Assembly (NCBI GenBank): GCA_037176885.1
Contig: JAWWNJ010000128.1
Coordinates: 248,001 to 312,000 of the forward strand
DNA from: Favolaschia claudopus
Taxonomy: Eukaryota; Basidiomycota; Agaricomycetes; Agaricales; Mycenaceae
Length of the DNA stretch: 64,000 nucleotides
Direction: 5' to 3'
Part shown: positions 11,113-22,132 of the stretch, piece after piece
How positions within the stretch are numbered: position 1 is the stretch's first letter
How the letters are laid out: every line of letters starts with the position of its first letter
Translations under genes and position numbers: made by a program
Notes under the pieces: model-generated
Told to the model about the DNA's origin: nothing
The model's database searches: none
The model's input: the letters and a program-made list of their open reading frames with translations, nothing else

Positions 11113-11464
11113 TTAACATTGGTGGATCAGGCAGTGATTGATCCGCGTCGTTCCAGCACTTCGATTGTCAATTTGTGGTCTGAAAAGAACAGCCTTCAAC
11201 GAGTTGCGAGGTAGAAAATGAAACTCCAAACATTGGTGACTGAGACGAGGCAGTTTGCCGACGACCAAATCCCATTTGAGATCTTCCACGCGAGGGATTT
11301 CTTCTAGTACCGCGACTCCCAAAGGTGGCTGCATGATCTGTGCTATCCCCTGAAATTGGATGAGTCGAAGAAAGAAAGCTCAACAGGATAAAGTCACCTG
11401 TGGCTGTAGGTGCAGTAGCAAATTGGCCAGAAGGACCCGGGGTACGATCTTGTCGACTTGTCAT
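11113..11464 (-). CDS. Short hypothetical gene
   Basis: Two overlapping open frames can be joined by a plausible 45-50 bp intron (donor near 11400, acceptor TTTCAG near 11350) into a protein of about 100 aa containing EEIPRVEDLKWDLVVGK. No domain is recognised and there is no supporting neighbour. It could equally be a chance open frame between repeats. Confidence 0.25.
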
Positions 11465-12656
11465 AGCTGGCTTGGGGATGTACGCTCTGAGTCGTCTGCA
11501 TTATATATGGGATGACATAAAAATATCCTCGGTGGAGGATCTCACCAGCAGAGGAGAATACCGCCGGATGAGTTGATTGTTCACTGCATTGTGAGAGATA
11601 TAGTCGAACCTTAGAAGAGAACACACAATTTACACATTCAAGAGAACCGGCAGTGTCACACCACAATGAATTTCATGCCGGTCAGCCATTGGGCGGCTTT
11701 GAATTGTGTTGTGTTGCACTTAGTTGGATACAGTTTTCTGACAATAGAAAGCCCGAGTACCGAAACTTGGAAGGCCCCACTCATGATCACACAGGCGCGT
11801 CATAAATTCCATAGTATAACATCGGAGAAGCAACGGATAAGCCTTGCAATCCGCCCATTCAACTAGCCGAAGCCGCCGAGGGCACACAGTGGTGATATGT
11901 TGGAGCAATAAGGTCATATAGCCTAGAGGTAGACACCAAAGATGGCGAGGTGCAAGCTAGGGACCTCCAGAAAGCTCGACAAGGCGCAGCTAGCACACCT
12001 TCACGATGTCGATGGTGAGAAGTGCGTACGCGTCATCGTGGGACTCGCCGGCACGTGGCGAGACGGTCTGGACTCGGCTAATCGGGGCCGATGGCTAGCC
12101 GACGGCGAGGCGCCTAGAAAAATGCAAACGTACCCGCCGTTTGAACGCAGAGCTAGCAGTAGGATAATTTTAAGACGATTGGACTTTGGCGATGCTGAAG
12201 AGGACTGCGGGAATGTTGATGACTGAATTTGCGAGTTGTGTGTTGGTTGTGCAAGCTCAAGACCTGAAGAAATTCATGAACACAATTGTCTGCATACAGT
12301 ACCTCGCAAATTTGAAGACTACTTATGGTTTGACATCTGTTTTATGCATGAAGCGGTAAACTGGATGCAGGCATCGAGATTAGAAGACACTGCCAGAGCG
12401 TTCCATCAACGGAATCAGCACTACATCACTCTGGATCAGGCGGTCTTGTGCTGGTCCCTGCTGGATCACAGACCATCAGTGATATCAGTTTCGGGACATG
12501 TTCTCATCACTAGTCTGTTGGTGACCGCGGGGGTGTGACAGCTGCTCGACCTATGCCGGCATGTGCGGAGTTTGAATCTTACTCCCACACCCTTTGATCC
12601 TCTTCTTCCATCATCCTGGCGCTCTTCTCTGCTTCTGAGACTCGGTTTGAGCCACT

Positions 12657-14909
12657 ATGGCGCCGCAAATTCGCTGGAAGAGCACCCAGGGACGTGATAC
12701 CGTCGCACAAATCGTCAAAAAGCTCGTACCGCGGTGGAAAAACGGCCTACACGCGTGGCAGCTTGATCTAGTTGGGCGCATCCTCGACGGCGAAGATCTT
12801 CTCTGTTGTATAGCTACCGGCGCCGGCAAGTCAGCTCTCTTCTCAGTCCCCATCATTGTTCTACGTGAACTGGCCCGAAATCCCGGCAACTATCCCAATC
12901 TTCCCGTGCGCACCACGTTTCCGGTTGGGCTAGTGATTACACCAACGAAGGGTCTTGCTGCGAATATCGTGAGACTCTACTCAATGCTTGGGTTTTTATC
13001 AACCTGTCTAGGTCTCTGAACTCGCCAACCTCGACGTACCTGCATTTCCGTACTGTCAAGATACAATTTCCAAAGCACGTATCAACGGACGCGATCTTGT
13101 GAAAGAAATCCAGGAGTGCAAAACTTGGAATATTATCTGTCTTGACCCGGAGCACCTCCGCGACAAAGCCTGGCGCGAAATCACCGGTTCCAGCACCTTT
13201 TCTGCGAATGTCGTATACGGTTGCGTTGACGAAGCTCATCTGATCAACGAATGGGGCACAGACTTTCGCCCCTTATTCAAGCATATTGGCGCGCTCTTCC
13301 GTGGACGACTTCCTTCCCACATCTCCGTCTTTGCTATGTCTGCTACGATACAACCCGGCGCCCCTATGAAGTCTATTACCGACAGTCTCGGCATGTTCGA
13401 TGGCGCGTTCCATCTCTATCGGTCCTCGAATGAGCGCCCCAACACCCAATTCATCATGGAACCTCTCGAAAACGGCATCGGCGGCAGAATCTTCCCCCAA
13501 CTCCTCGTCATTCTTAATTCTGGACGCAAGACTGTGATTCATTGCCGAACAATCGACGACGTCCTTCGTGTTCTTCTGTACCTCTGGAAATGTCTTCCAC
13601 CTGGACCCCATCGCCTTCGTCGACTACAGATGTATCACTCGCTTCGGTCGTACGAGGATAACGAAGCTATTCTACGCTGGCTCGATGAAGATCCTGAGTG
13701 CCAAGTCGTCATCGCAACAATCGCGTTCGCCAACGGTCTCAATATTCGTGCTCTTCTGGACAGCATAACTCTCGGCTTCCCGGAGAACATTGATCAGCTT
13801 TGGCAGGAAGCCGGCCGTGTAGGGAGAAGTCCGGAAACCATGTCTCGTGCGATGGTATTATACCAACCGCGCTCGCTCGCTGCAGCTGAGAAACAACTCG
13901 CCGGTCTGTCGCCTTTTATATCTCTATTTTTTTCCGTTTCAGCTGTTCAGCGCACAATTCTGACTCCTACAATCCAGGTCCGTCGCCTGCTAACGGGAAT
14001 AAAGGCAAAACTGCTGAGGGCACGAAGCCCATGGAGCACGCTAAGGCTCTCGTTCTCGCGGAGAAAACCTGCTACATTGCGGCGATCAATCGTATCTACA
14101 AGAATCCACCGCTCGAACTTACCACTCTCGACTGCATTGCCGCCGAACGACGTCTCCCATGCTCTCTCTGTGCTGCTCGCAACAACATCGAGCTTGACTT
14201 CCCCACTCCCCCGTTGCCTCGTGGTACGAAGCTTCCGCCTTTCACTGCCCCACCGACCGAGGAGTCCTTGATTGAGAAAAAATTTCGGCTGACGAAGAAA
14301 GAGCGTGAGGAATGCGAGCCGAAACTCATTGAGTTTGGTCAGATGGTTTACCGCGGAGAGCATAGAGCTAGAGAACATCGGCACCGCCCCAGATCATCGT
14401 ATTTTCCGGATTCAATCGTCTCCTCCATGCTGAATAATCTTCTGGTCATAGAGTCTTTCACCGACTTAGAGCCGTTCAGTCGATCCTGGGCATTTGCAGG
14501 GCAATATCGGGTTCGACTCTACTCTCTGCTTCAGGAATTACGTGCAACCATCTTGGATCAACGCGAGCAAGCGAAAGTTGACAAGGCTGCAAAAGCAAAG
14601 GCGACACGTCAGTCAAAGAAAGCCGCAGCTCAACCCGACTCGGATTCCGGGATGGACGTCGACAACGATGCTCCTGACGATACCGACTCCGACGCCGACC
14701 GTCGGTCTTCTCCCATTCCGCCTCCCCCGAAGCGCACCAAATCAGCATTGAAAGAGACTACGAACACACCGAGCGGGAAACCCAAGAAGGCAGCCGGACC
14801 CAAAGCAGCAAACGCAGATGCAAATCTTGTTGGCAAAATCACAAGTACTTTTGCAGCTCCGTACCGCACATCTGGGCGCGATCGCGCCGCACGTCGTGGA
14901 AACCGTTAA
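12657..14909 (+). CDS. RecQ-like ATP-dependent DNA helicase
   Basis: Exons 12657-12968, 13012-13903 and 13951-14909 (introns 43 and 47 bp) give an intact 720-aa protein. Superfamily 2 motifs are in order: Walker A ATGAGKS (residues 53-59), LVITPTKGL (Ia), VDEAHLINEW (DEAH at 177-180), FAMSATIQPG (III), and QLWQEAGRVGRS (VI, about 366-377), the last being typical of RecQ. A short Cys cluster (CIAAERRLPCSLC) after the helicase core could be a reduced zinc-binding element. The C-terminus is acidic then basic and low in complexity. RecQ enzymes unwind DNA 3' to 5'. The gene converges on a DUF6589-type gene, stops 44 bp apart. It is shorter than host RecQ/Sgs1 proteins and has no visible HRDC domain, resembling the RecQ-like helicases that spread through fungal repeats and subtelomeres. 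Confidence 0.88.
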
Positions 14910-14953
14910 CCATCACATTTGTTTTCAGACTTGCTATCACCCTTTGTACGTTT

Positions 14954-17900
14954 CTACTCTTCGCCTTCACTTTCCGACTCGTATTGATCGCTTTCAGGCT
15001 CTTCATCCTCAGAATCGCTATCTCCATCTCCTCCGTTGTCAACTGCTTTCCCTAGCATCACCGCAAATTCGTCTTCTTCGTACCACTCATCCGACATCTT
15101 CCCCGTTTTCGAGTCAATTACTACCGTCAAGTCCGAACCGCTTTCCAAAGGTTGGTCGCTGTTGTCTTCTTCATCAGACTCGTCATCAGCATCGTCTGCG
15201 TCTCCAGGAGACTCAGGAATTGAGGTGTCGGAGGAGAGAGTTGGGGAGGGGTCGTTGTTTAATGCCGATTCGGGGTTGTTTGTCGCAGGAACCGGTGAGT
15301 TTGATTTTGGTGGAGAGGGGAAAGGGTCACTGAGTTCGCTACGTCGCATCGCTGTATAGGCCCCACTCCGGATGACCTCCATATCACACAGCATCTCCGC
15401 ATACTCACCCGTACGTTCCAGATACTCTTTCAACTTCTTCTCCCCATCTAACCGTTGGTAGCCTCGGTCGAAACGATTCACAGCTGCATGTCCCATGCTA
15501 CGTCCCGACCTGAATGTATGCAATTCTTCATCCCTGTATAGTTTCAATAATATTTTCGTTTCATTGCGAAGATGCGGGGATGTGTGAGACTTGCCACGAC
15601 GTTTCAAATCAAACGCCGATTCGATGTCTTCCTTCATCTTGAGGAAATGAAGCACGTTCGGGGAGATGGTCTTGCGATAAAAGGTGTCGTCAAATTCGCC
15701 TCCGCAGCGCCCTGAGAAACCCTGGAGCCATTTGTTGTTCCACTCCTGAACAACATCGCCCTCCACACCATGCCCATCTTCGCCACGAAGATTCAAGATG
15801 AAGTTGTTCAGTATCGCCTCTTTGAGATCGGGAGAGCATTCAAACTCAAGGAGGGTGTAGAGATCGAGGAGGTAAGCCATGTAGTTTTGATTCGACGTCC
15901 CGCCGAACGTGAAAATATAGATCTAGATCTATGTTGAAAATCCCGTGCACAATAGACCTCGGACTCATACCTTCAAGATTTCCAGGACTCTGCCAATGTC
16001 GCCCTCCGGTATCGCATAGTTCAACTCGGTCCACCAAGAAAATTCCATCAAGAACAGAACTGCGTTGCTGAGAACACGATCACCGTCGAAGTCGGGAGAT
16101 TCGACGTGTATAGTTGGACCTTTAACCTTTTTGCCTTTGCGTCCACGCGTCTGCGGCGGTGAAGTAGTTGACGGTTCTGGCTCAGGGTCAGATCCGGAGT
16201 TGCGCTCGATCCGACCTGCATCCTCCTCAACTGCAGGCATATCAACATCTACGTTTGCGGGAAAAGAAGGCACTTCTGAAGTGAACACAGGTGACCATGG
16301 AGAACCGACAGGAAATTTGGTCTCTGTGCTCGCAGCATCCTGATCGGCTTTGTCGAGAGATTGTTGATACGCTCCTTGACAGGCATATCTTTCACGAAGG
16401 ATGCTTGCCTGCTCGAGAAGGTCATCAAAGCTCGGTAGGGCATCATGCTTCACAAGTTCCTCGAAGTGACTTAACAGCTCGTCGTCACATCCCAGGATAA
16501 GACTGTTGAATCCTCGAAATCAGTTCACTTAGCGTAGTCAGTTCAAGGACTCACCGCCAACAATCCAACACACGAGCCTGATAAATCATCGTCATGCTAC
16601 GGCTGGTGGGATAGAAGTCACATTTCTTCAGATCGGTAGGCCGTTTCATGTTTGTCGCGTTTGAGCTACGAGATAGGGAAGAGGGATCCTTGGCAGCCGC
16701 AGGCCCGTAATGATTTGAGGCGCAGGAGTTGAGGTCGGTAGCCTTTGTGTGCCAGAGCTCCGGAGTGGTGATAACATTGCGAAAGGAGCTGTAGATGTCG
16801 GGGGTTGTTGCTAGAATTCGCTTGAGACGTGTGACTGTCGCATGCGACGCCCCATCGCCGCGAACCCAGGAGAGAATGTTGTCGCATTTTTTCGGATCGA
16901 CACCCATCTGCTTGTCGAAGTCCAAGAGCGCGTTATACATCCCTTTGTTTTCCACTTCGCGTTCGGTGTTAGTGCCTAAGGGCTGGAGTACAGATTTGTG
17001 GACTGGAATCCTGTGCTTTGCGAGCATGGTTCGGAAGCGAGCTGAAACAACGGAAGAATAGTGGTTGAGAAGGGGAATGAACTCAACGAGGATTCGAACG
17101 AAGTGGAGCTCGAGGATTTGGTCATTATGAGCCCAGTCGATGCTCTTGTAAAGACTTTCGGTCGTCATTTTCTGGCGGTCTTGAGCGATGACCCGAGCGA
17201 TATGATCGTCCGCTCTGAAGGCGCCGGGTTTGCAGTTTTCGAGATGGAGAATTGTGCATGCTGTTCCGACCTTTAGTTCACTTTCCTTCCCCAGCCCATG
17301 CTCGTACACGCGCACGTAGCGCTGGATGTTGTCAATTATCTTGGCTTCATCTGCATCCACTCGCTCCATTGCATCTCCAACGCTCGCATGCAGTGTGTTC
17401 ATGTCGGAATCCGTTAATGAGTTAAGGGCGGCACGAGCTGTTGGATCTGAAACAGCATAACCCAGGCGGCTGAAGACGCGCTTGATATCGACGTGAGCTT
17501 GGGTCGAGAATAACCAGATGCCGAGCGGTAGCGCAAGATCTCCGCTAGCATACTGATTGCGGCTGACAAGGAAGGAGCTTATTGCCCCAACCTGAATCTG
17601 TGACGGTCGTTTTTAGTGGAAGAACTTGTAAAGTAAAATAGCGACGTACCACCGGATGAGGACGATTCTTTTTGACAACAACCTTTCCGTCCTTTCTCGA
17701 ACCAGCAAAGCATTCGGTCAGATACCAAACAAATTCATCCTCATCTTTATACTGTTGAGCAAGTTCCTCCATCGAGAAACTCACGTCCTCCCACTCGACT
17801 ACCTCCGTTCTCGGCGTCCTTCCATTGGTTGTAGCACGCAGATGGCGTCGAGCTCTTTTATCGGAGTTGCCTTTGTGTGCCAGTTTGCCGACTCTGTAAT

Positions 17901-18420
17901 ATGCATGATTGCCAACAAGTCGCGTTGCCCATGAAGACAGGCAAGGTCGTGCGCAGTAAATCTGCGTGAGGGGCTTGTGGGGAGAGAACTTCAATGCGGC
18001 GTCGGCAGAAGTGGGTTTGGCGCGACTTTTCGGATGGTCGTAAAGGAGGGTGATCAAGTCCGCCATTTTGAACTTGCTGCGGCCTTGTAAAAAGCTAGCT
18101 ACGACGTGCCGATGACGCTTCGTTCGCGGATCGGGGACTCCGCGAGTGCGATGATAGAAAAGGATGGTAAAGAATTCACCCAGACTGTCGAAGCCATACT
18201 GTCGCAGAACGTCATCCATTTTGGTCCAGGGTGTACGTGGGGCAGCACGATGTTGAATTTGGGAGGGTAAAGATAGACCCGAAAGTACTGCAGATGTCGT
18301 AGACGCAGAGGGTGCACTCTGAGTCCGAATGGAATCCAAGGAAGCTACTGTTCGGAGTGTTGGAATCTTCTTGTATGAGCGAACAGGTTTTATAGGCGGT
18401 TCTGAAGTGTTTTCGGCCAT
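14954..18420 (-). CDS. DUF6589-type protein, intact, four exons
   Basis: Exons 18420-17650, 17597-16555, 16502-15971 and 15922-14954, with GT-AG introns of 52, 52 and 48 bp, give one uninterrupted frame of 1104 aa. Recognisable DUF6589-type stretches are PELWHTKATDL, AKDPSSLSRSSNATNMKRP, TDLKKCDFYPTS, YQARVLDCWR, PEGDIGRVLEILK and HTSPHLRNETKILLKLYRDE, followed by an acidic tail. I recall this family as strongly expanded in Agaricomycetes with no settled function. The mid-protein RGDG and the Asp/Glu-rich core could hide an RNase H-like fold, but that is inference. The flanking convergent RecQ-like gene and the repeat-rich setting suggest a mobile-element protein. Confidence 0.8.
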
Positions 18421-18696
18421 GCTGTATGCGCAGATGAAGTTTCAAAGTCGTTTGACGCGTCGTCTGAGGGCAAAGAGGATGAGAGCGGAAGCGAAGACGC
18501 GAGAAGACGCGTCAGAGCTGCCACTAATGAGTGTGGGAATATTTTCAAACTCCGCCAATTACGGCAAACCCTGGGCAACAAACCGGGCATCAATGTCTTC
18601 AACAGACTACAACAACCGCAGGTACGAGGACATATGTTGTAGCGTCTGTCTACGAGAGACTATCTCATCACGGCACATGCTGATTTACGATACCCA

Positions 18697-19005
18697 TCAA
18701 CGCTCCAGCACAGCCTCATCACCATTTGGTGTCGGCTCTGACAAAAGGGGGAGCAAGCTCCCCCAATCAGATTCACAACTTCTTTTGTAACGTACAATTT
18801 GCCCCCTATGGCGGATCATGGGAGTCGAGCCCGGGTCGACGGCATGATTTATGTACTGCTGGCAGACGGAGCAAAGGACGTGACGAGTGCCGAGTTTGGC
18901 ATCACCAGTTTCAAGAATAGTCGGTTGATTCTCATTCGTGGGGGGGACGAGGCAGAGGACGATGAGAGTGAGGAGCGGATGTCGTTGACCAAGAAGTATT
19001 TTCAT
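18697..19005 (-). CDS. Hypothetical short protein with Cys/His motif
   Basis: A 102-codon open frame with a hydrophobic N-terminus (LLTLIVLCLVPP) and LCSVCQQY followed 15-20 residues later by IRHRGQ, a possible small zinc-binding motif. It lies just upstream of the DUF6589-type gene on the same strand and might be an extra 5' exon or a remnant gene. No family assignment. Confidence 0.3.
   Translation of the reverse strand: MKILLGQRHPLLTLIVLCLVPPTNENQPTILETGDAKLGTRHVLCSVCQQYINHAVDPGSTPMIRHRGQIVRYKRSCESDWGSLLPLLSEPTPNGDEAVLER
18736..18772. repeat. Hairpin-bearing repeat shared with about 50290
   Basis: GGGGGAGCAAGCTCCCCC (about 18748-18765) is a perfect 18-bp palindrome. With its flank (TTTTGTC on one side, CCAATC on the other) it matches, inverted and with few changes, about 50288-50325. 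It is probably the end of a small dispersed element. Confidence 0.5.
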
Positions 19006-19318
19006 TGTGATTGACGAGGGGGGAATGTACAGTATTTACATCTTTCTGGGCATTCTCCCGCTTTCCATCTACCATCCAGACTGAGTCGGCGAGCATCATC
19101 CACAAAGGGGTTACTCTTTGCCAACCTCACACCGGCAGCAAAAACGGTCCTTCGACCGAACCCCCCTTTCGTCTTTGACGGCGACCGCTCGGCTGGCCGG
19201 GCCTTCCTTCACTCAGCTCGGACATACATCCGACTGGTTCCCTCCACAGACATGGGACATGGGCCGAATATCAGAATTGATGGAGTTGATGGCTTCGCAG
19301 GCCGACTGATACATATCA

Positions 19319-19902
19319 GGATTTTAAACTCGCGCCGGGAACTTTGTCACAAATGTGACGCTGTCACCAGTTCCCGGCGGTTCCCACGCCCCAACCCTGT
19401 GATGTATCAGTCTTTGTATCACAGAAGGCCTCGCGGCAAGCGCTGGCACCACGCAGTGGGCCTCCGCGGCGAGTGGGAAGCCCCGCGCAGCGGTCGGGGT
19501 CTGGGGTGGAAAACCCCAGCCGTCCGGGCCGGCGCCCGAAACCCAACTACCATATGTATTTAGCATAGAAAAAATATCCAAACTTTGAAAACCCTGCACA
19601 AGACTCGGAAGCTTTGGAGCCGTTTCAGGTGAACAAACAGCTAAATTGCCATCCTCGTCAAGCGGCAGCTCCACGCAGTGGTGCGCCGCAAAATTTGACG
19701 AGGATGCCAATTTGGCTGGGAGTTCACCTGAAACGGAGGAAAAGCTGGAGAAAAATAATCTGATTACATTGAGGCAAAGATCTTGAGCCCAGAAAATGTA
19801 CAAATGGGTTGAATTAACTGAAGAAAGAGGCAAAAAAAAGCGCAAATGCACGGAAGCGTGATGTCACATGTGACAAAACTTCCCGGCGCGGGTTTAATGT
19901 CC
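19319..19902. mobile_element. Mutator-like MITE with 9-bp target duplication
   Basis: A 584-bp element flanked by a perfect 9-bp repeat TACATATCA (19310-19318 and 19903-19911). The inverted ends share about 40 bp with mismatches, including CGCGCCGGGAA and TTTGTCACA words. A 9-bp duplication is typical of Mutator-like elements. No transposase is present. Inside lie a GC-rich CCACGCAGTGG block and a second nested palindrome. Confidence 0.75.
19618..19738. repeat. Nested long inverted repeat
   Basis: Two arms of about 42 bp (19618-19661 and 19697-19738), each containing GTTTCAGGTGAAC and CATCCTCGTCA, surround a 35-bp GC-rich loop that carries the CCACGCAGTGG word. This would form a stable hairpin. 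It sits inside the MULE-like element at 19319-19902. Confidence 0.7.
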
Positions 19903-20201
19903 TACATATCAGCTTGCCGCGTTTTCGTTTTCGATTCTCGTTTATACCGTTCCCGAAGCGTTCGTCGAGTATCACTGTTCGAATATTAGGGATTCTCTGC
20001 AAATCTTCCACCGGTCGACGTGCCATACAAATCATAAATGGCTTGATGAGTCTAAGCTACTTTCTGCTCTTTTCTGCTACCGAATAATCTCTATAACAAA
20101 TTAAGTTACTGTAAGTATCATTGGAGTTCAATCCATCCATCGTCCGTCTTTCCGAGTAGTCCGGTGTCATATGTGCAAGGCAAACCACGAATGTTGGAGG
20201 G

Positions 20202-21560
20202 CTAATGTAGCTGTGATCCTGTACAGTGGATCAAGGTGGCATAATTCAGCGACGAGTAATGCAGGAGTAAGAAACAAGCCAGAAGCCAGGCTCGCAGGGC
20301 GAGTATGCCTTTCTTACCAGAAGTAATGGAGAGCCAAGGCTGAAAAAGAAGTAAGCCGGCTGAAATTTTGGCCTGGATGTGGTGTAGGTAAATGGAATGA
20401 AATGGATGAAACCCGCTGAGGATAATAGATTGGTGCGGGAATTTGACAAAACACGCAACGCACGAGATGAGCATGAATGCCACGACGCCAACACTCCGGC
20501 GACTTGGCTGAATACATGTTTGTGAGCAGGGCGGAACATTGATTCGTGATGGGAACTGCACAAATCATAGGACAAGGTTGGGTCGACGAAAGAGGCAATC
20601 GCTTCGGGAGGCATGAAAGAGACTGTGCCATAGATGTTCGCGCCGGAGTGAGCCTGGTATGTTGCCATTCCGAGATCCGCTATGCAGATGGTGGGATTTT
20701 GTATTGACCATCTTGTGCAGACGAGGATGTTATCAGGCTGGGAGCATCTATCATAATGTCATCTGAGACACTTCTGAGACCTAGCGGATAGCGTACCTTG
20801 ATGTCTACTCGCACGTCAAATCAAATCGACGTGAACCGACCCGGTGACTTACCTCGATGAGAGATCCCGAGGCCGTGGAGATAACGAATGCCATCGAGAA
20901 TTTGCCAAACGATTCTCCTGGCTGCGTGGTCTGAAAGAAGGATCTGCGTAGCAAGGTGATCTTGGAGGCTGGTGTCGTATTTTGGAAAGAACAGGTATCT
21001 ATATTGGATGGGGTTACCAGAGATTATCTTTGGGCCGAAATAAAGGTAACAAACACGTTAAGCTCGTCCTGCGCTGTGTCCAATAGTTCGATGAGATTGG
21101 GCTAGGCAAAAGTGTGTTAGAATAGTGTGTAGCGGGTTCCTAGTTGACATTGCACATGCTTTACGGCGAGTAAAATGGAAATTTCCCGGAAGATAGCAGA
21201 ATCGCCCCGATCGCGTTTGATGACTTTACAAGCGATAGTACGTCCTGCACGTTTTGGCTAGGAATGCGGCTCCCGAACCGAGCATAAAAGGAAGTACTTT
21301 CCGGACCGATGGCTAAATATACCGTACCACCGTGGCCTTGTCCAAGTTGAGTATTTATGAGGATGTGATACGCACCCTGTAAGCCAATGCCTTAGGATAA
21401 ACATCCGCGACCGAACGGTACTCACCTTCAACATTTGATAAGAGGGTTGACTTTCAGTTGCCAATTGCTGCGGATAACAAACCTTCTCCTAGAACCACTT
21501 CGTGAGGATCGGCTGCTGGCTTGAGGGCAATGAGAAGGTGGCCGGGTTTGAGGGGGTTCA
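20202..21560 (-). CDS. CHK2/CAMK-like protein kinase with 8-nt microexon
   Basis: A multi-exon kinase gene. Visible pieces in order: LGQGHGGTVYLAI (glycine loop), IACKVIKRD (ATP Lys), FREISILLAVKH (helix C Glu), HPNLIELLDTAQDELNV, IRYLHGLGISHR + DIK + PDNILV (catalytic loop), CIADLGMA (DLG for DFG), YGTVSFMPPEA (activation segment), VGVVAFMLISGFHPFH and ISAGLLLFQPWL. Exon edges read include 21376-21307, 21244-21156, 21101-, 20998-20853, 20804-20797 (8 nt) and 20737-. Order and spacing fit CHK2/Rad53-type kinases. The C-lobe ends early at 20202 and the stretch before VGVVAF is shorter than usual, so activity is doubtful. An upstream exon near 21492-21560 ends directly at a MITE, so the 5' end may be disrupted. 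Confidence 0.72.
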
Positions 21561-21574
21561 CATCGCTTATATTA

Positions 21575-22023
21575 GAGAGTTTGCGGTGAGCCGCCAGAAG
21601 CCACCTGGTGGCTCCGACGGCATGCGGATTGGAGCGGCTACGTCATGTGGCGGCTCGTTCAGCGGCTCATCGCGCGCGGTCCTTAGCACAATTTTGAGGT
21701 TGGGTACCTTGCATACTTGACTATACCTTCAGCCAATGAGAGTTCGTTGTCCAAACGTGCATAATTGTTTTGAATTGAAGCAATTTCCAGCGTCAACCGA
21801 AGTCTTCGGCTCGAATGTGCGATAGCGTCAGATTTTCAGATCCAATTTTCTTCGTGTGTGTATGGTTCAATATATAGATGACTAAGTACTAAGAATGCAC
21901 TCGCAAAACCAAATTTGAACCAGTCTTACCAGCCGCCAAACGAGCCGTCAGACAGCATAGCCGCTCCAATCCGCATGCCATTAGAGCCGCCAGGTGGCTT
22001 CTGGCGGCTCACCGCAAACTCTC
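21575..22023. mobile_element. TA-flanked MITE with about 90-bp inverted ends
   Basis: A 449-bp element starting GAGAGTTTGCGGTGAGCCGC and ending with its inverse, flanked by TA (21573-21574 and 22024-22025). The arms match for about 90 bp (also sharing GGCATGCGGATTGGAGCGGC). The interior has no gene. It separates the kinase gene from the next minus-strand gene. Confidence 0.78.
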
Positions 22024-22132
22024 TATTAGCTGTGTACACATTCTCATGAAAACATTGAAAACCCGCAAAAGCTGTAGCTCGAAGCTGAACAAATTTCTGT
22101 TGGAGTGTCAACAACAATGGAGAGGACGGCGG

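Noticed and set aside
11942..12226. Plus-strand 94-aa frame upstream of the RecQ gene
   Set aside because: No recognisable domain, no splice partners and no leader-like context; probably chance.
18644..18664. GCGTCTGTCTACGAGAGACTA shared with 63937-63957
   Set aside because: A real 21-bp match, but no second end or target duplication was found near either copy, so it is not annotated as an element.
12500..19100. Search for terminal inverted repeats around the RecQ/DUF6589 pair
   Set aside because: No convincing inverted ends or target duplication were seen by eye, so no borders are claimed.
21926..22117. Minus-strand frame matching the plus-strand frame at 21502-21720
   Set aside because: The similarity of the two translated frames comes from the inverted ends of the MITE at 21575-22023, not from genes.
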